Shown here: positions 54,789 to 64,000 of the stretch, one piece after another
Layout of the letters: each line of letters starts with the position of its first letter
Numbering within the stretch: the first letter of the stretch is position 1
Origin: Nemertoderma westbladi
Taxonomy: Eukaryota > Xenacoelomorpha > Nemertodermatida > Nemertodermatidae
NCBI GenBank assembly: GCA_032718475.1
Contig: JAUCBJ010009082.1
Span: forward strand, 36,815-100,814
Reading direction: 5' to 3'
DNA length: 64,000 nucleotides
Translations under genes and position numbers: made by a program
Notes under the pieces: generated by a model
What the model was told of the DNA's origin: nothing
The model's input: the letters and a program-made list of their open reading frames with translations, nothing else
Databases searched by the model: none

Positions 54789-54817
54789 ATATACATCATC
54801 GTCGCTCTGATGTATAT
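54789..54817 (+). ncRNA. Hairpin 2, same loop, covarying stem
   Basis: ATATACATCA pairs with TGATGTATAT around the identical loop TCGTCGCTC. Compared with hairpin 1, a T-A pair is replaced by C-G, changed on both arms. It lies in the untranslated 3' region of the BEL element. Confidence 0.5.
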
Positions 54818-55575
54818 CGTAGGTTTTGATCAATCATTCGACTGGACTCATATACACTAGTCGTATCCATATTTTATAGTTTTATTTTCGAAGGCCGAAA
54901 AATATTGAAAGGAAATACTTTTACTTTGTAGTCCGTTGGAAATATGATTTTGAGCCTATACTATATTTGATTTTGTGTATATGACTTTATTTGCTCTAAA
55001 GTTTATTGAAAGAGGCAAAGGAAGTGATTGGGGAGACAAACCCGCGGGTTTGGCTTACTCCTTTCACTTACCTGAGCAATCATCAAACCAAGATGATTTG
55101 CGTTTTTTATAAGAAATTAAGTAAAGTCCGAAAATAAAAGAAATTATTACGTATTTTATATTTAGTTTGATTATCGGCCTTTAATGCAATTTAGTTAAAA
55201 ATTTAGCCTCAAATACGTTTATATTTAGTTTATCTTGTTAATGTTGATCGTTAATTTGAGATGGGAAATGGGGGACATTGTCCTAGCCATGTTCCATTTC
55301 AATAAGTAAATTGTTAATTTGTAAATAAATCGAAGGAAGTAATATTTTGTAAATTTAATTTGTATGTAATAATCGTTAACATTGAGAGAGATAATATTTG
55401 TAAATTTAATTTGTATGCAATTCATTATGCAATATCTATAGCAATATTTTGTAAATAGTAGGATTTATAGTATCAAGTATTTAGATTAGTTGGAAGAAAT
55501 TTATTTTATTTGTATACATCACCTTATACTCTTCTACAATTGGAGGGAAACATTATATGATTTCCCTTGGAGCGG
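54818..55575 (+). other. BEL/Pao 3' untranslated region
   Basis: AT-rich with direct words such as TTTGTAAATTTAATTTGTATG (near 55350 and 55397). Includes a perfect 16-bp palindrome CAAACCCGCGGGTTTG (55037-55052). No clear polypurine tract sits directly at the LTR; GGAGGGAAA near 55541 is the best candidate. Confidence 0.5.
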
Positions 55576-57788
55576 TGTTACGGTATATGGCGCTGTATCC
55601 ACATTATTAGCCATTATACAGTATAATATATTGGTCCATTATGCAGTATAATATATTAGTCCGTTATACTGTACGCAATATTAGTCCGTTGTGCAGCATA
55701 ATATTTTAGATAAGGTATAATAGCAAGGTGATATTTAGATAGGGAAATCAAAACGCCCATATATTTTGAATTCATCCATTTTGTATAGTATGTAGCCCTA
55801 CCTACGTAATTTTGTATTAGGATATAGGTAGATAGTTCCAGGGTAGCAAGTTCAGTTGGACCCTGGATATGTGCTTGCTGTTATTAGCTTCAATAGGGCT
55901 AGCATACAGGGACGCTATCCTGACCATTCCGCAGCCAGGGACATGATCCATTACCATATATGGTAATAATTTGAGGGTTTGGGGAGCAATAGGGCTACAA
56001 TCCGGCCTTCTTATTGGACTAACTGCTTCCAGGTTGGTCTAATGCTAGCGCGGACTGGAGAGCCAATAGGAGAGCGATTGAGTCACCCTATTGCATCACC
56101 CCACTCGGATCACCTATAAATTGGCGGTTTGCCGGTAGAGCTGTACCTTATTCTCCTTCTCATTGTCCTTGCTCTCGACGGATATTTTGTACCATTAAGT
56201 TAGGAGTATAATTTAGCGTATTTCTGCAATTTGCTATTTTTTGATTAATTTCTTGAGATGATTTGCTAGTGCTATTATTCTCGATTGCGTTTCTCAATTA
56301 ATCCTATCGATTACTGCTAATTACAACCGGAACTATGATTTCTACCCTTTTAGTAAATGGTTCTATGTGATTCATTTCTGCGCAATAATCCTAAGGGATT
56401 TTCTGAGACCGTCAGACTTTGTGATTTTGCATGCGCCGCTACGGTAGCTATTAAATTAAATGAAGGGCTAAGGTGCCGGTAGGCGGTGGGCGCATCGGGG
56501 GGTTGGGCGACTAAGGGAGAGCGGAGGATTCAAAGGCGGGCAACGCTGGCGGGGGTCAACGTTATGGTCGGGCAATTTGGACTGTAGGTTGGAGAGCACT
56601 CGCTGGTACAGTAATTAGGGGGCTGATGATCCAAGGTTTTGTCTCTATTTAGTATTAGGGGGCAGGAATTGGGTTAGTTAGGAAGCCTAGATGTACCCGG
56701 GAGGGGCCTGCATCCCTCACAGTGAGTGGGTAAGTAAGTAAGAAGTTGCGAATTATATAATTGCAGATTGTATAATTGCAAGTCGTGCTATTGTGATCTG
56801 TGATTGCTGACGCTGATTGGTGTGTTATTGAAGTGTGCCTATGATTACGAATGCTTAGGTAGGCGCCCCTTTCTCTTTGATTGATTTCTATTTCTTAGTT
56901 ACAACAAATAATTACTGATTAGGTCAAAGTAATACGGCAATTTAGGCTATTACTAGCGAAACCTGTTGCGTAATAAATTAGAATTACGCATTCTGGAACT
57001 CTTAGTAATTAGTACGCTGTTACATATTTGTGACTGTAATTGATTAGTAAAATTAAGAATTAGTACGCAGCATAGCGGAGAGTAGCTAAGGTAATAATTA
57101 GAGTACTGTAAACTATTCACGCTGAGCGGTTATTTGCATTAGCGGGCAACAAGCTAGATCGCAGTAGTCAGTACGCAAGACACTAGTGAATTGCTGGCCT
57201 AAAGCCAACTGCAGGCAAGTTTAGACCCAGAGCGGTATCACCTACGAAAGACATTGTACTGTACCAATTTTGATTATTTAAATATTCTCGCATTCACACA
57301 TTCCGTTAGGGAACCCCCAGTATTCGCGATTAGAAAAGACGTAAGCATTAGTGTATTTCAATAGTGGTAAAATTAGGCGTAAGAATACTCTGAGTGCAAA
57401 GCCCCTCGCACTCGTCTTAAGTAAGCTTAGGGAGCCGACTCGGGTTTATTGTTTTGGTTATTCCCGCGTGGCTCATAGATTCGAACAGTTAGCTCTCTAT
57501 CGAGCGATCGGTAGAGAAAGGAACAAGCGATTTTGCAGGAGCTGTGTAAATTTAGTAAAATATATTAGCGGACGGCAGATTAGCGCCATCCAACGGTAAG
57601 TAGCGGTTTTGTATTTAGCAACCTTTACAATTTAGTAATAGCACGCTCCTGATCCCCTTTACTTAACAGTAGAGCAGTCTTTGTGTCTTATTGGTTAGGC
57701 GAGAGCTCATTAGGTTGGCAGAGAGGTATACGGGTATTTGTCTGTTCAACAGTTCTGCTGTTAGTATAGGTGTCGCGGTTGTTTATCA
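55576..57788 (+). repeat. 3' LTR of the BEL/Pao element (2,213 bp)
   Basis: Same ends as the 5' LTR, with an additional block of 642 bp at about 55980-56622. That block holds a CCAAT box (56063-56067), an inverted one (ATTGG near 56013) and a TATAAA (56115-56120). The following TTCTCCTTCTCATTGTCC may contain an initiator. It is therefore probably the U3 core promoter. Confidence 0.93.
56063..56150 (+). promoter_or_regulatory. LTR core promoter (CCAAT + TATA)
   Basis: AGCCAATAGGAG is followed 48 bp later by CACCTATAAATTGGCGG. Transcription would be expected to start near 56140-56150. This segment is absent from the 5' LTR. Confidence 0.6.
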
Positions 57789-57793
57789 CCTGG
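57789..57793. repeat. BEL/Pao target-site duplication, right (CCTGG)
   Basis: Immediately follows GTTTATCA, the end of the 3' LTR, and matches 41834-41838. Confidence 0.9.
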
Positions 57794-59739
57794 AGTGGCA
57801 ACAAGGTTCAGAAGTGCCGAAATTACCTTAATAAGGCGCAGAAAGAGTCCCGACTCAAACAGACTACAGCGGCCAAGAATGCAGTTAAGGCTGCATCTAG
57901 GTCCCTGAACAGGCAGTACTCTGTTAATCTACAGGAGCTAATAAACCAACAGGTTGATGCCATCAATCATGCTGACGACAGCAGGCAATCACCCCAGGCA
58001 TGGAAATCGATCAACTTGCTTACTGGGCGGAAAAGTCAACCAACCACCAAGGTTAAGGCTGAATCACCAGCCGATCGCCTCAATGGTTGGAAGGCCCACT
58101 TTGAAAAGCTCCTCAATAATGACAGGGTATTGCCTGATAACTTTATAGAAGTAAAAGTGTCTGAGTCTGTACTCCCAGATATTCCCATTGGCGATATCTC
58201 CTTTGCAGAAGTGAAGGCTGCTGCAAAGAGCATTAATACCAATCGTGCCAGTGGAGTAGATGGTGTTCCCCCTGAGGTCTTTAAAATACCTGAGTGTTTA
58301 AAGCTCATCTATCCCATCATAGTAGACATGTACCGAACAACAAGAGTCCCACAAGAAATGAAAACAAATAAGTTGGTGCCAGTTCCCAAGGAGGGCAACC
58401 TAACACTCTATGGTTCTTTTCGGGGAATCTCATTGATCTCGATTGTTGCAAAGCTATACAATAGAATTCTATTAAATCGCATCAGGGATCCCATTGAGAG
58501 ACTGCTCCGTGGAAATCAGAATGGGTTCCGTAAAGGTCGTGGGACCATGGAGCCCATTTTGGCACTTAGAAGGACAATTGAAGAGTTATCAAAAAAGAAA
58601 GACAAGCTGTTATCTTTGTTGACTTCTTCAAGGCCTTTGATTCATTCTCTCGCTCACGTATGTTCAGCATACTTTCATTATATGGGATTCCTGATGAAAT
58701 TATTGCAGCAATCAGATCAGTATACGATGGTTCGACAACATTTGTGTCTACTGTTGATGGTGAAACAGAACCATTTGAAGTGTTGTGGGGCGTCCTCCAA
58801 GGAGACACACTTGCACCATTCTTGTTCATAATTGTTGTTGACTATGTTCTACGCATGTCCTTAGATCATCATAATGATGATGGGGTGATGATAGCTCCAC
58901 CTACTGGCTCCAGAAGTCGAGGAAATCCTGCCAAGTACCTAACTGATCTAGACTTTGCTGATGACTTTGGAGTACTCTCAGAATCACTAGAGGGATCCCA
59001 ACGGCTCCTCAGCTCATTAGAACAGGCTGCTTCTAGTGTTGGTCTTTTTATTAACTCCAGAAAGACCAAAATTTTGACAGTTAACTTTGAAAGTCCTCAG
59101 CAAGTCTCTGATCGGATGAGCATAAGCTCAAAGGATGGTATGCTTGAGCATGTGGACGACTTCTGTTACCTGGGATCATGGATCCGGAAGTCAGGTGAGG
59201 ACCTTCGAATATGTAAGGGAAAGGCATGGGCAGCCTTGAATAGGCTTTCCAGGATTTGGAAGTCACCGAGAATTAATCGGAAACTTAAGGTCCGATTATT
59301 TAGAGCAGCAGTAGTTACAGTACTCCTCTATGGGAGTCCAAGTCCATGCTGGGCTCTAACTGCTGACGACACCAAATCTATGGATGGCACATTCACAAGA
59401 ATGCTACGCCGGGTTCATTGTGTCAAGTACAATGCACACATCTCCAACCAGACACTATATAACATTGGAGGTGTCTCATTGGTTCCCACAAGCTTGACAT
59501 TAGAACAAAATCGCCTCCGCTTTGCAGGACATTGCTTTCGCCTTGAGGACCAGCCAGTGCATAATCTTGTACTTTGGCACCCTCATGGAGTGAATAAGCA
59601 TGGTGGACAGCCCATGACTTTCTTGAGAAGCATCTTAAAGGACACTGGCCTTGAAGATGCGGATGATCTAGCAAATGTCATGGGTGATAGGGAGTTGTGG
59701 CGGCGCAATTTTGTCGACAAGCCGGCACAGCATTCTTAA
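57794..59739 (+). pseudogene. LINE reverse transcriptase and C-terminal domain, frameshifted
   Basis: Continues the LINE frame interrupted at 41838. The first frame (to about 58600) has a helical linker, NGWKAHFEKLLNN, NRASGVDGVPPEVFK and GSFRGISLISIVAKLYNRIL, then QNGFRKGRGTMEPILALR. A 1-nt shift at about 58600 (in an A-rich stretch) moves the RT to the next frame, which carries motif A (FVDFFKAFDSF), motif B (GVLQGDTLAPFLFI) and motif C (LDFADDFGV). The C-terminal region includes MLRRVHCVKYNAHI and LRFAGHCFRLEDQPV, ending at TAA (59737-59739). These are the expected motifs of an APE-type LINE RT. Confidence 0.88.
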
Positions 59740-59793
59740 AAATGCAGCTGCAATGCAGCATGCCTATCCTAGTAGTAGTAGTAGTAGTAGTAG

Positions 59794-59847
59794 TATATTT
59801 TAATTTTAGATGAGGTGGGTAAATTTTAGTTGAATATAATTATATGT
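59794..59847. repeat. Target-site duplication of the LINE, right copy (54 bp)
   Basis: Matches 40215-40268 with two substitutions; begins right after the (AGT)n tail. Confidence 0.88.
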
Positions 59848-59970
59848 CAATTTTTATTTGATTAAATAAATAATAAATAAATAAATAAACTCATTCAATC
59901 TAAACGGAATTAATTCAGGGCTGATTTGTGTTAGTTAGCAATGATCTTGTGGTTCGTAATTTATTGACAA

Positions 59971-61155
59971 AGTCCTATTGGTTACAGTCCCATTGGTTAC
60001 AGTCCCATTGGTTACAGTCCCATTGGTTACAGTCCCATTGGTTACAGTCCCATTGGTTGCAGTCCTATTGGTTACAGTCCCTTTGATTACAGTTCTATCG
60101 GTTACAGTCCCATTTGTTACAGTCCTATTGGTTACAGTCCCATGGGTTACAGTCCCATTGGTTACAGTCCTATTGGTTACAGTCCCATCGGTTACAGTCC
60201 CATTGGTTACAGTCCCATTGGTTGCAGTCCTATTGGTTACAGTCCCTTTGATTACAGTTCTATCGGTTACAGTCCCATTTGTTACAGTCCTATTGGTTAC
60301 AGTCCCATGGGTTACAGTCCCATTGGTTACAGTCCTATTGGTTACAGTCCTATTGGTTACAGTCCCATTGGTTACAGTTCCATTGGTTACTGTCCCTTTG
60401 GTTACAGTCCCATTGGTTACAGTCCTATTGGTTACAGTCCCATTGGTTACAGTCCCTTTGGTTACAGTCCCATTGGTTACAGTCCTATTGGTTACAGTCC
60501 CATTGGTTACAGTCCCATTTGTTACAGTCCCATTGGTTACAGTCATATTGGTTACAGTCCTATTGGTTACAGTCCCATTGGTTACAGCTACATTGGTTAC
60601 AGTCCTATTGGTTACAGTCCCATTGGTTACAGTCACATTGGTTACAGTCCCATTTGTTACAGTCCCATTGGTTACAGTCCCATTGGTTACAGTCCCATTG
60701 GTTACAGTCCCATTGGTTACAGTCCCATTTGTTACAGTCCCATTGGTTACAGTCCCATTGGTTACAGTCCCACTTGTTACCGTCCCATTGGTTACAGTCC
60801 CATTTGTTACAGTCCCATTGGTTACAGTCCCATTGGTTACAGTCCCATTTGTTACAGTCCTATTGGTTACAGTCCCATTTGTTACAGTCCCAATCAATTT
60901 GTTACAGTGCCATTTGTTACAGTCCCATCCCATTTGTTACAGTCCTATTAGTTTACAGTCCTATTGGTTACAGTCCTATTGGATACAGTCCTATTGGTTA
61001 CAGTCCTATTGGTTATAGTCCCATTGGTTACAGTCCCAGTTGTTACAGTCCTATTGGTTACAGTCCCATTTGTTACAGTCCCATTGGTTACAGTCCCATT
61101 GGTTACAGTCCATTTGGTTACAGTCCCATTTGTTACAGTCCTATTGGTTACATCC
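59971..61155. repeat. 15-bp minisatellite, about 78 copies
   Basis: Unit CATTGGTTACAGTCC with variants (TATTGG, CATTTG, CTTTGA, CATGGG). Because 15 bp is five codons, each frame gives a fixed pentapeptide (VTVPL, GYSPI and LQSHW on plus; GTVTN on minus). Most copies lack stops, so long open frames appear on both strands. A run of 11 units with rare variants (GTTGCAG, CTTTGATTACAG, TATCGG, CATGGG) is repeated 165 bp downstream (60056 and 60221). It lies in the FNBP4 intron, immediately downstream of the 61172 donor in transcript orientation. Confidence 0.95.
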
Positions 61156-61171
61156 CCATTGATTGGCCTAC

Positions 61172-61378
61172 CTGGATCGGGCGATGAATTCCGTGAATTT
61201 GATTGGCTGACGTCACGCATGGCTGGGTTGGATTCTGTTAATGGTTTACTGTGGATAGCGACGATAGAAGAAGAACCACTCGGGATGGGAGGAGGTGGGG
61301 GTGGAATACAGGGTGGAGGCGGTGGTGGAACCAAACCCATCGAGTGTGAGGCATAAAGGGTGGGATGATCCATCATTG
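61172..61378 (-). CDS. FNBP4: FNBP4, proline-rich exon
   Basis: The acceptor CTATTATTATGTAG and donor CCAG|GTAGGC bound 207 nt, with two leading bases and one trailing G. It encodes MMDHPTLYASHSMGLVPPPP, a CIPPPPPPIPSG segment, and a serine-rich tail ending NSSPDP. The trailing G joins AA of the exon at 40058, keeping the frame. A polyproline block just before the lysine-rich KMPxLVxKW region is the FNBP4 arrangement. Identity of the exon rests on phase and composition; proline blocks alone would not prove it. Confidence 0.75.
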
Positions 61379-63725
61379 CTACATAATAATAGAAATTAAG
61401 TTCATAAAACAAGAGTGTATGTACGTTAGCGTGGTCCTTAATTAGCGTGTATGTACGTTAGCGTGGTCCTTAATTAGCGTGTATGTACGTTAGCGTGGTC
61501 CTTAATTAGCGTGGTCCTTAATTAGCGTGTATGTACGTTAGCGTGGTCCTCAATTAGCGTGTATGTACGTTAGCGTGGTCCTTAATTAGCGTGTATGTAC
61601 GTTAGCGTGGTCCTTAATTAGAGTGTATGTACGTTAGCGTGGTCCTTAATTAGCGTGTATGTACGTTAGCGTGGTCTTTAATTAGCGTGTATGTACCTTA
61701 GCGTGGTCCTTAATTAGCGTGTATGTACGTTAGCGTGGTCCTTAATTAGCGTGTATGTACGTTAGCGTGGTCCTTAATTAGCGTGTATGTACGTTAGCGT
61801 GGTCCTTAATTAGCGTGGTCCTTAATTAGCGTGTATGTACGTTAGCGTGGTCCTCAATTAGCGTGTATGTACCTTAGCGTGGTCCTTAATTAGCGTGGTC
61901 CTTAATTAGCGTGTATGTACGTTAGCGTGGTCCTTAATTAGCGTGTACGTACGTTAGCGTGGTCATTAATTAGCGTGTATGTACGTTAGCGTGGTCCTTA
62001 ATTAGCGTGTATGTACGTTAGCGAGGTCCTTAATTAGCGTGTATGTACGTTAGCGCGGTCCTTAATTAGCGTGTATGTACGTTAGCGTGGTTCTTAATTA
62101 GCGTGTATGTACGTTAGCGTGGTCCTTCATTAGCGTGTATGTACGTTAGCGTGGTCCTTAATTAGCGTGTACGTACGTTAGCGTGGTCCTTAATTAGCGT
62201 GTACGTACGTTAGCGTGGTCCTTAATTAGCGTGTACGTACGTTAGCGTGGTCCTTAATTAGCGTGTATGTACGTTAGCGTGGTCCTTAATTAGCGTGTAC
62301 GTACGTTAGCGTGGTCATTAATTAGCGTGTATGTACGTTAGCGTGGTCCTTAATTAGCGTGTATGTACGTTAGCGAGGTCCTTAATTAGCGTGTATGTAC
62401 GTTAGAGCGGTCCTTAATTAGCGTGTATGTACGTTAGCGTGGTTCTTAATTAGCGTGTATGTACGTTAGCGTGGTCCTTCATTAGCGTGTATGTACGTTA
62501 GCGTGGTCCTTAATTAGCGTGTACGTACGTTAGCGTGGTCCTTAATTAGCGTGTACGTACGTTAGCGTGGTCCTTAATTAGCGTGTACGTACGTTAGCGT
62601 GGTCCTTAATTAGCGTGTATGTACGTTAGCGTGGTCCTTAATTAGCGTGTATGTACGTTAGCGTGGTCCTTAATTAGCGTGTATGTACGTTAGCGTGGTC
62701 CTTAATTAGCGTGTACGTACGTTAGCGTGGTCCTTAATTAGCGTGTATGTACGTTAGCGAGGTCCTTAATTAGCGTGTATGTACGTTAGCGTGGTCCTTA
62801 ATTAGCGTGTATGTACGTTAGCGTGGTCCTTAATTAGCGTTTAAGTACGTTAGCGTGGTCCTTAATTAGCGTGTATGTACGTTAGCGTGGTCCTTACTTA
62901 GCGTGTATGTACGTTAGCGTGGTCCTTAATTAGCGTATATGTATGTTAGCGTGGTCCTTAATTAGCGTGTATGTACGTTAGCGTGGTCCTTAATTAGCGT
63001 GTATGTACGTTAGCGTGGTCCTTAATTAGCGTGTATGTACGTTAGCGTGGTCCTTAATTAGCGTGTATGTACGTTAGCGTGGTCCTTAATTAGCGTGTAT
63101 GTACGTTAGCGTGGTCCTTAATTAGCGTGTATGTACGTTAGAGTGGTCATTAATTAGCGTGTATGTACCTTAGCGTGGTCCTTAATTAGCGTGTACGTAC
63201 GTTAGCGTGGTCCTTAATTAGCGTATACGTACGTTAGCGAGGTCCTTAATTAGCGTATACGTACGTTAGCGTGGTCCTTAATTAGCGTGGTCCTTAATTA
63301 GCGTGTATGTACGTTAGCGTGGTCCTTAATTATTTTTTTGAGAATATCAATGTTTTCCACTGCATCGCACAAAAATGTGTTTTGAAGATGATATTTTTGA
63401 GTTGTGGCGAAGTTGGAATAGTAGTTCTAATTGCCGAAACTATCCTCATTCGCGATTCATCAGTTAAATAAAAGTAACCTAAAAATATTTTTGTTTCATA
63501 AAAAAATCCACAAATTAAAAATCGATGTGAATTAACCAAAAACTATTTAATTAAATATTTGAAACGCCAATATCACAGTAAAATTATCTGTGAACCATTT
63601 TCGTATATCGTACGTGTTATTATTGCTTAAATAAGTCAATTTTTAAATGCCTTTCGAATTTGTAATTCAAGTAAAAATAAATCTTATGAAAAACAAGTAC
63701 TATCTACCAACTGACCTTCAGTTAC
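61379..63725 (-). other. FNBP4 intron filled by a 32-bp array
   Basis: Between the two proline-rich exons. 61405-63333 is tandem repeat. The remaining ~390 bp (63334-63725) is AT-rich, and I find no exon there. Exon 63726-63817 ends on a codon boundary, whereas exon 61172-61378 needs one incoming base, so the two cannot join directly with these splice sites. Confidence 0.55.
61405..63333. repeat. 32-bp minisatellite made of two related 16-bp halves
   Basis: About 60 copies of TTAGCGTGTATGTACG followed by TTAGCGTGGTCCTTAA. Isolated 16-bp half-units (TTAGCGTGGTCCTTAA without the first half) occur at about 61508, 61805, 61885 and 63280, showing that the 32-mer arose as a dimer. A block with the markers GGTCATTAAT, GCGAGGTCC, GGTTCTTAAT and CCTTCATTAG recurs 352 bp (11 units) downstream (61961 and 62313). 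Confidence 0.95.
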
Positions 63726-63817
63726 CACACGTTTCGAATTCGAACCAATTGCATCCAAGTTTCCAGTAATAGATGAACCATTAGATATAATGGGTGGCGG
63801 GGGTGGTGGAACAAAAC
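63726..63817 (-). CDS. FNBP4: Candidate FNBP4 exon, proline-rich
   Basis: The acceptor CTGAATTATTTTGTAG and donor GTG|GTAACT bound 92 nt. It opens in the frame FVPPPPPPIISNGSSITGNL, DAIGSNSKRV. It resembles the LVPPPPPP...GSSSI segment of the exon at 61172-61378, so the two could be duplicated or alternatively used exons. It ends in phase 0, which does not match the next exon. Either a small exon was missed or one of these exons is skipped. Upstream exons of the gene lie beyond the window. Confidence 0.55.
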
Positions 63818-64000
63818 CTACAAAATAATTCAGAACTATAATGGTCTGTCAGACCGCTTGGCTTCCTACTGAGTATATCAGTAATTATAGTTTACGTCGT
63901 CTTTCCTCCAACAATAATAAGTGATCAGATACTACGTAATTATAGTATAATATGCAGCGTAGCAGTACGTAGGAGGGTCTATCCGAAAACGTAGACCAAC
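63818..64000 (-). other. FNBP4 upstream intron (partial)
   Basis: No further exon is visible before the window edge. Confidence 0.5.

Larger units (their letters stand above)
41839..57788 (+). mobile_element. BEL/Pao LTR retrotransposon, about 15.95 kb
   Basis: Two LTRs (41839-43409 and 55576-57788) begin TGTTACGG and end GTTTATCA. They differ by about a dozen small changes outside one 642-bp length difference. Internal order: leader, Gag with coiled coil, Gag core and zinc knuckles with protease, RT, RNase H, integrase, DUF5641-like C-terminus, extra ORF, long 3' region. This is the BEL/Pao domain order. High LTR similarity indicates a young insertion, but Gag has an in-frame stop and pol sits in another frame. 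It lies inside a LINE that lies inside an FNBP4 intron. Confidence 0.93.
40269..59793 (+). mobile_element. APE-type LINE, split by a nested BEL/Pao insertion
   Basis: Without the nested element (41839-57788) and one copy of its 5-bp duplication, the LINE is about 3.57 kb. The left part encodes an apurinic-type endonuclease; the right part encodes a reverse transcriptase and C-terminal domain. It ends in an AGT trinucleotide tail (about 59771-59793). It is flanked by a 54-bp target duplication, long but within what is known for target-primed insertion. Size, short tandem tail and APE endonuclease are compatible with the RTE or CR1 groups; clade not determined. Several frameshifts show that it is dead. 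Confidence 0.85.
40059..61171 (-). other. Giant FNBP4 intron (about 21.1 kb)
   Basis: It starts with GTAGGC after ...CCAG (61172) and ends with TTCGCAG before 40058. The flanking exon phases agree (G|AA gives GAA). Contents in transcript order: the 15-bp minisatellite, the 3' half of the LINE, the BEL/Pao element, the 5' half of the LINE. The LINE and BEL coding strands run opposite to FNBP4. Without the LINE and its nested insertion, the intron would be only about 1.5 kb plus the minisatellite. Confidence 0.75.

Noticed and set aside
59935-61187. Several 270-350-residue proteins on both strands
   Set aside because: By-products of the 15-bp repeat; all frames are open and none has independent support. 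The proline exon at 61172-61378 is kept separately.

Overview
The window looks like a nuclear genome segment of a marine invertebrate animal. It has GT-AG introns, an FNBP4-type gene split by very large introns, a BEL/Pao LTR retrotransposon, an APE-type LINE, many short inverted-repeat elements and about 15 kb of minisatellite DNA. The palindromic words TAGGCCTA and TACCGGTA recur throughout the unique DNA. That would fit an ambulacrarian deuterostome (echinoderm or hemichordate), but this is only an impression and the species is not identified.

Layout. 1-6035 is a 34-bp satellite array with a 1,510-bp higher-order duplication. 6036-10535 is intergenic DNA with a MITE-like element at 7084-7586. 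10536-14630 (minus) is one large coding exon for a disordered, RGG-rich, probably RNA-binding protein of about 1,364 residues. 14648-19940 is non-coding and holds several inverted-repeat elements. 19941-29857 is a 9.9-kb unit bounded by ~60-bp inverted repeats and TAA. It contains a broken Ulp1/C48-like protease, a broken reverse transcriptase with a C-terminal zinc knuckle and PD-(D/E)XK-like nuclease, and a 57-59-bp satellite that reverses polarity inside the unit. 29858-39404 is non-coding, with 7-, 21- and 29-bp minisatellites and further repeats.

39405-63817 (minus) is the 3' part of a gene recognised as FNBP4 (formin-binding protein 4). Four coding exons are visible: 63726-63817, 61172-61378, 39912-40058 and 39405-39556. 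The last three join in phase. Their intron of about 21.1 kb contains a LINE (40269-59793, flanked by a 54-bp duplication). That LINE was split by a 15.95-kb BEL/Pao element (41839-57788, 5-bp duplication CCTGG). The BEL element has Gag, protease, RT/RNase H and integrase, plus an unexplained extra ORF downstream of pol. Its 5' LTR lacks a 642-bp block that carries the CCAAT and TATA boxes in the 3' LTR. A 15-bp array lies inside the same large intron, and a 32-bp array fills much of the next intron upstream.

In all, only two host genes are convincing: the RGG protein and FNBP4, both on the minus strand. Everything else recognisable is mobile or tandem-repeat DNA. The best candidates for something undescribed are the 9.9-kb inverted-repeat unit carrying protease, RT and satellite, and the BEL/Pao element with its extra ORF, covarying hairpin pair and recurrent palindrome.
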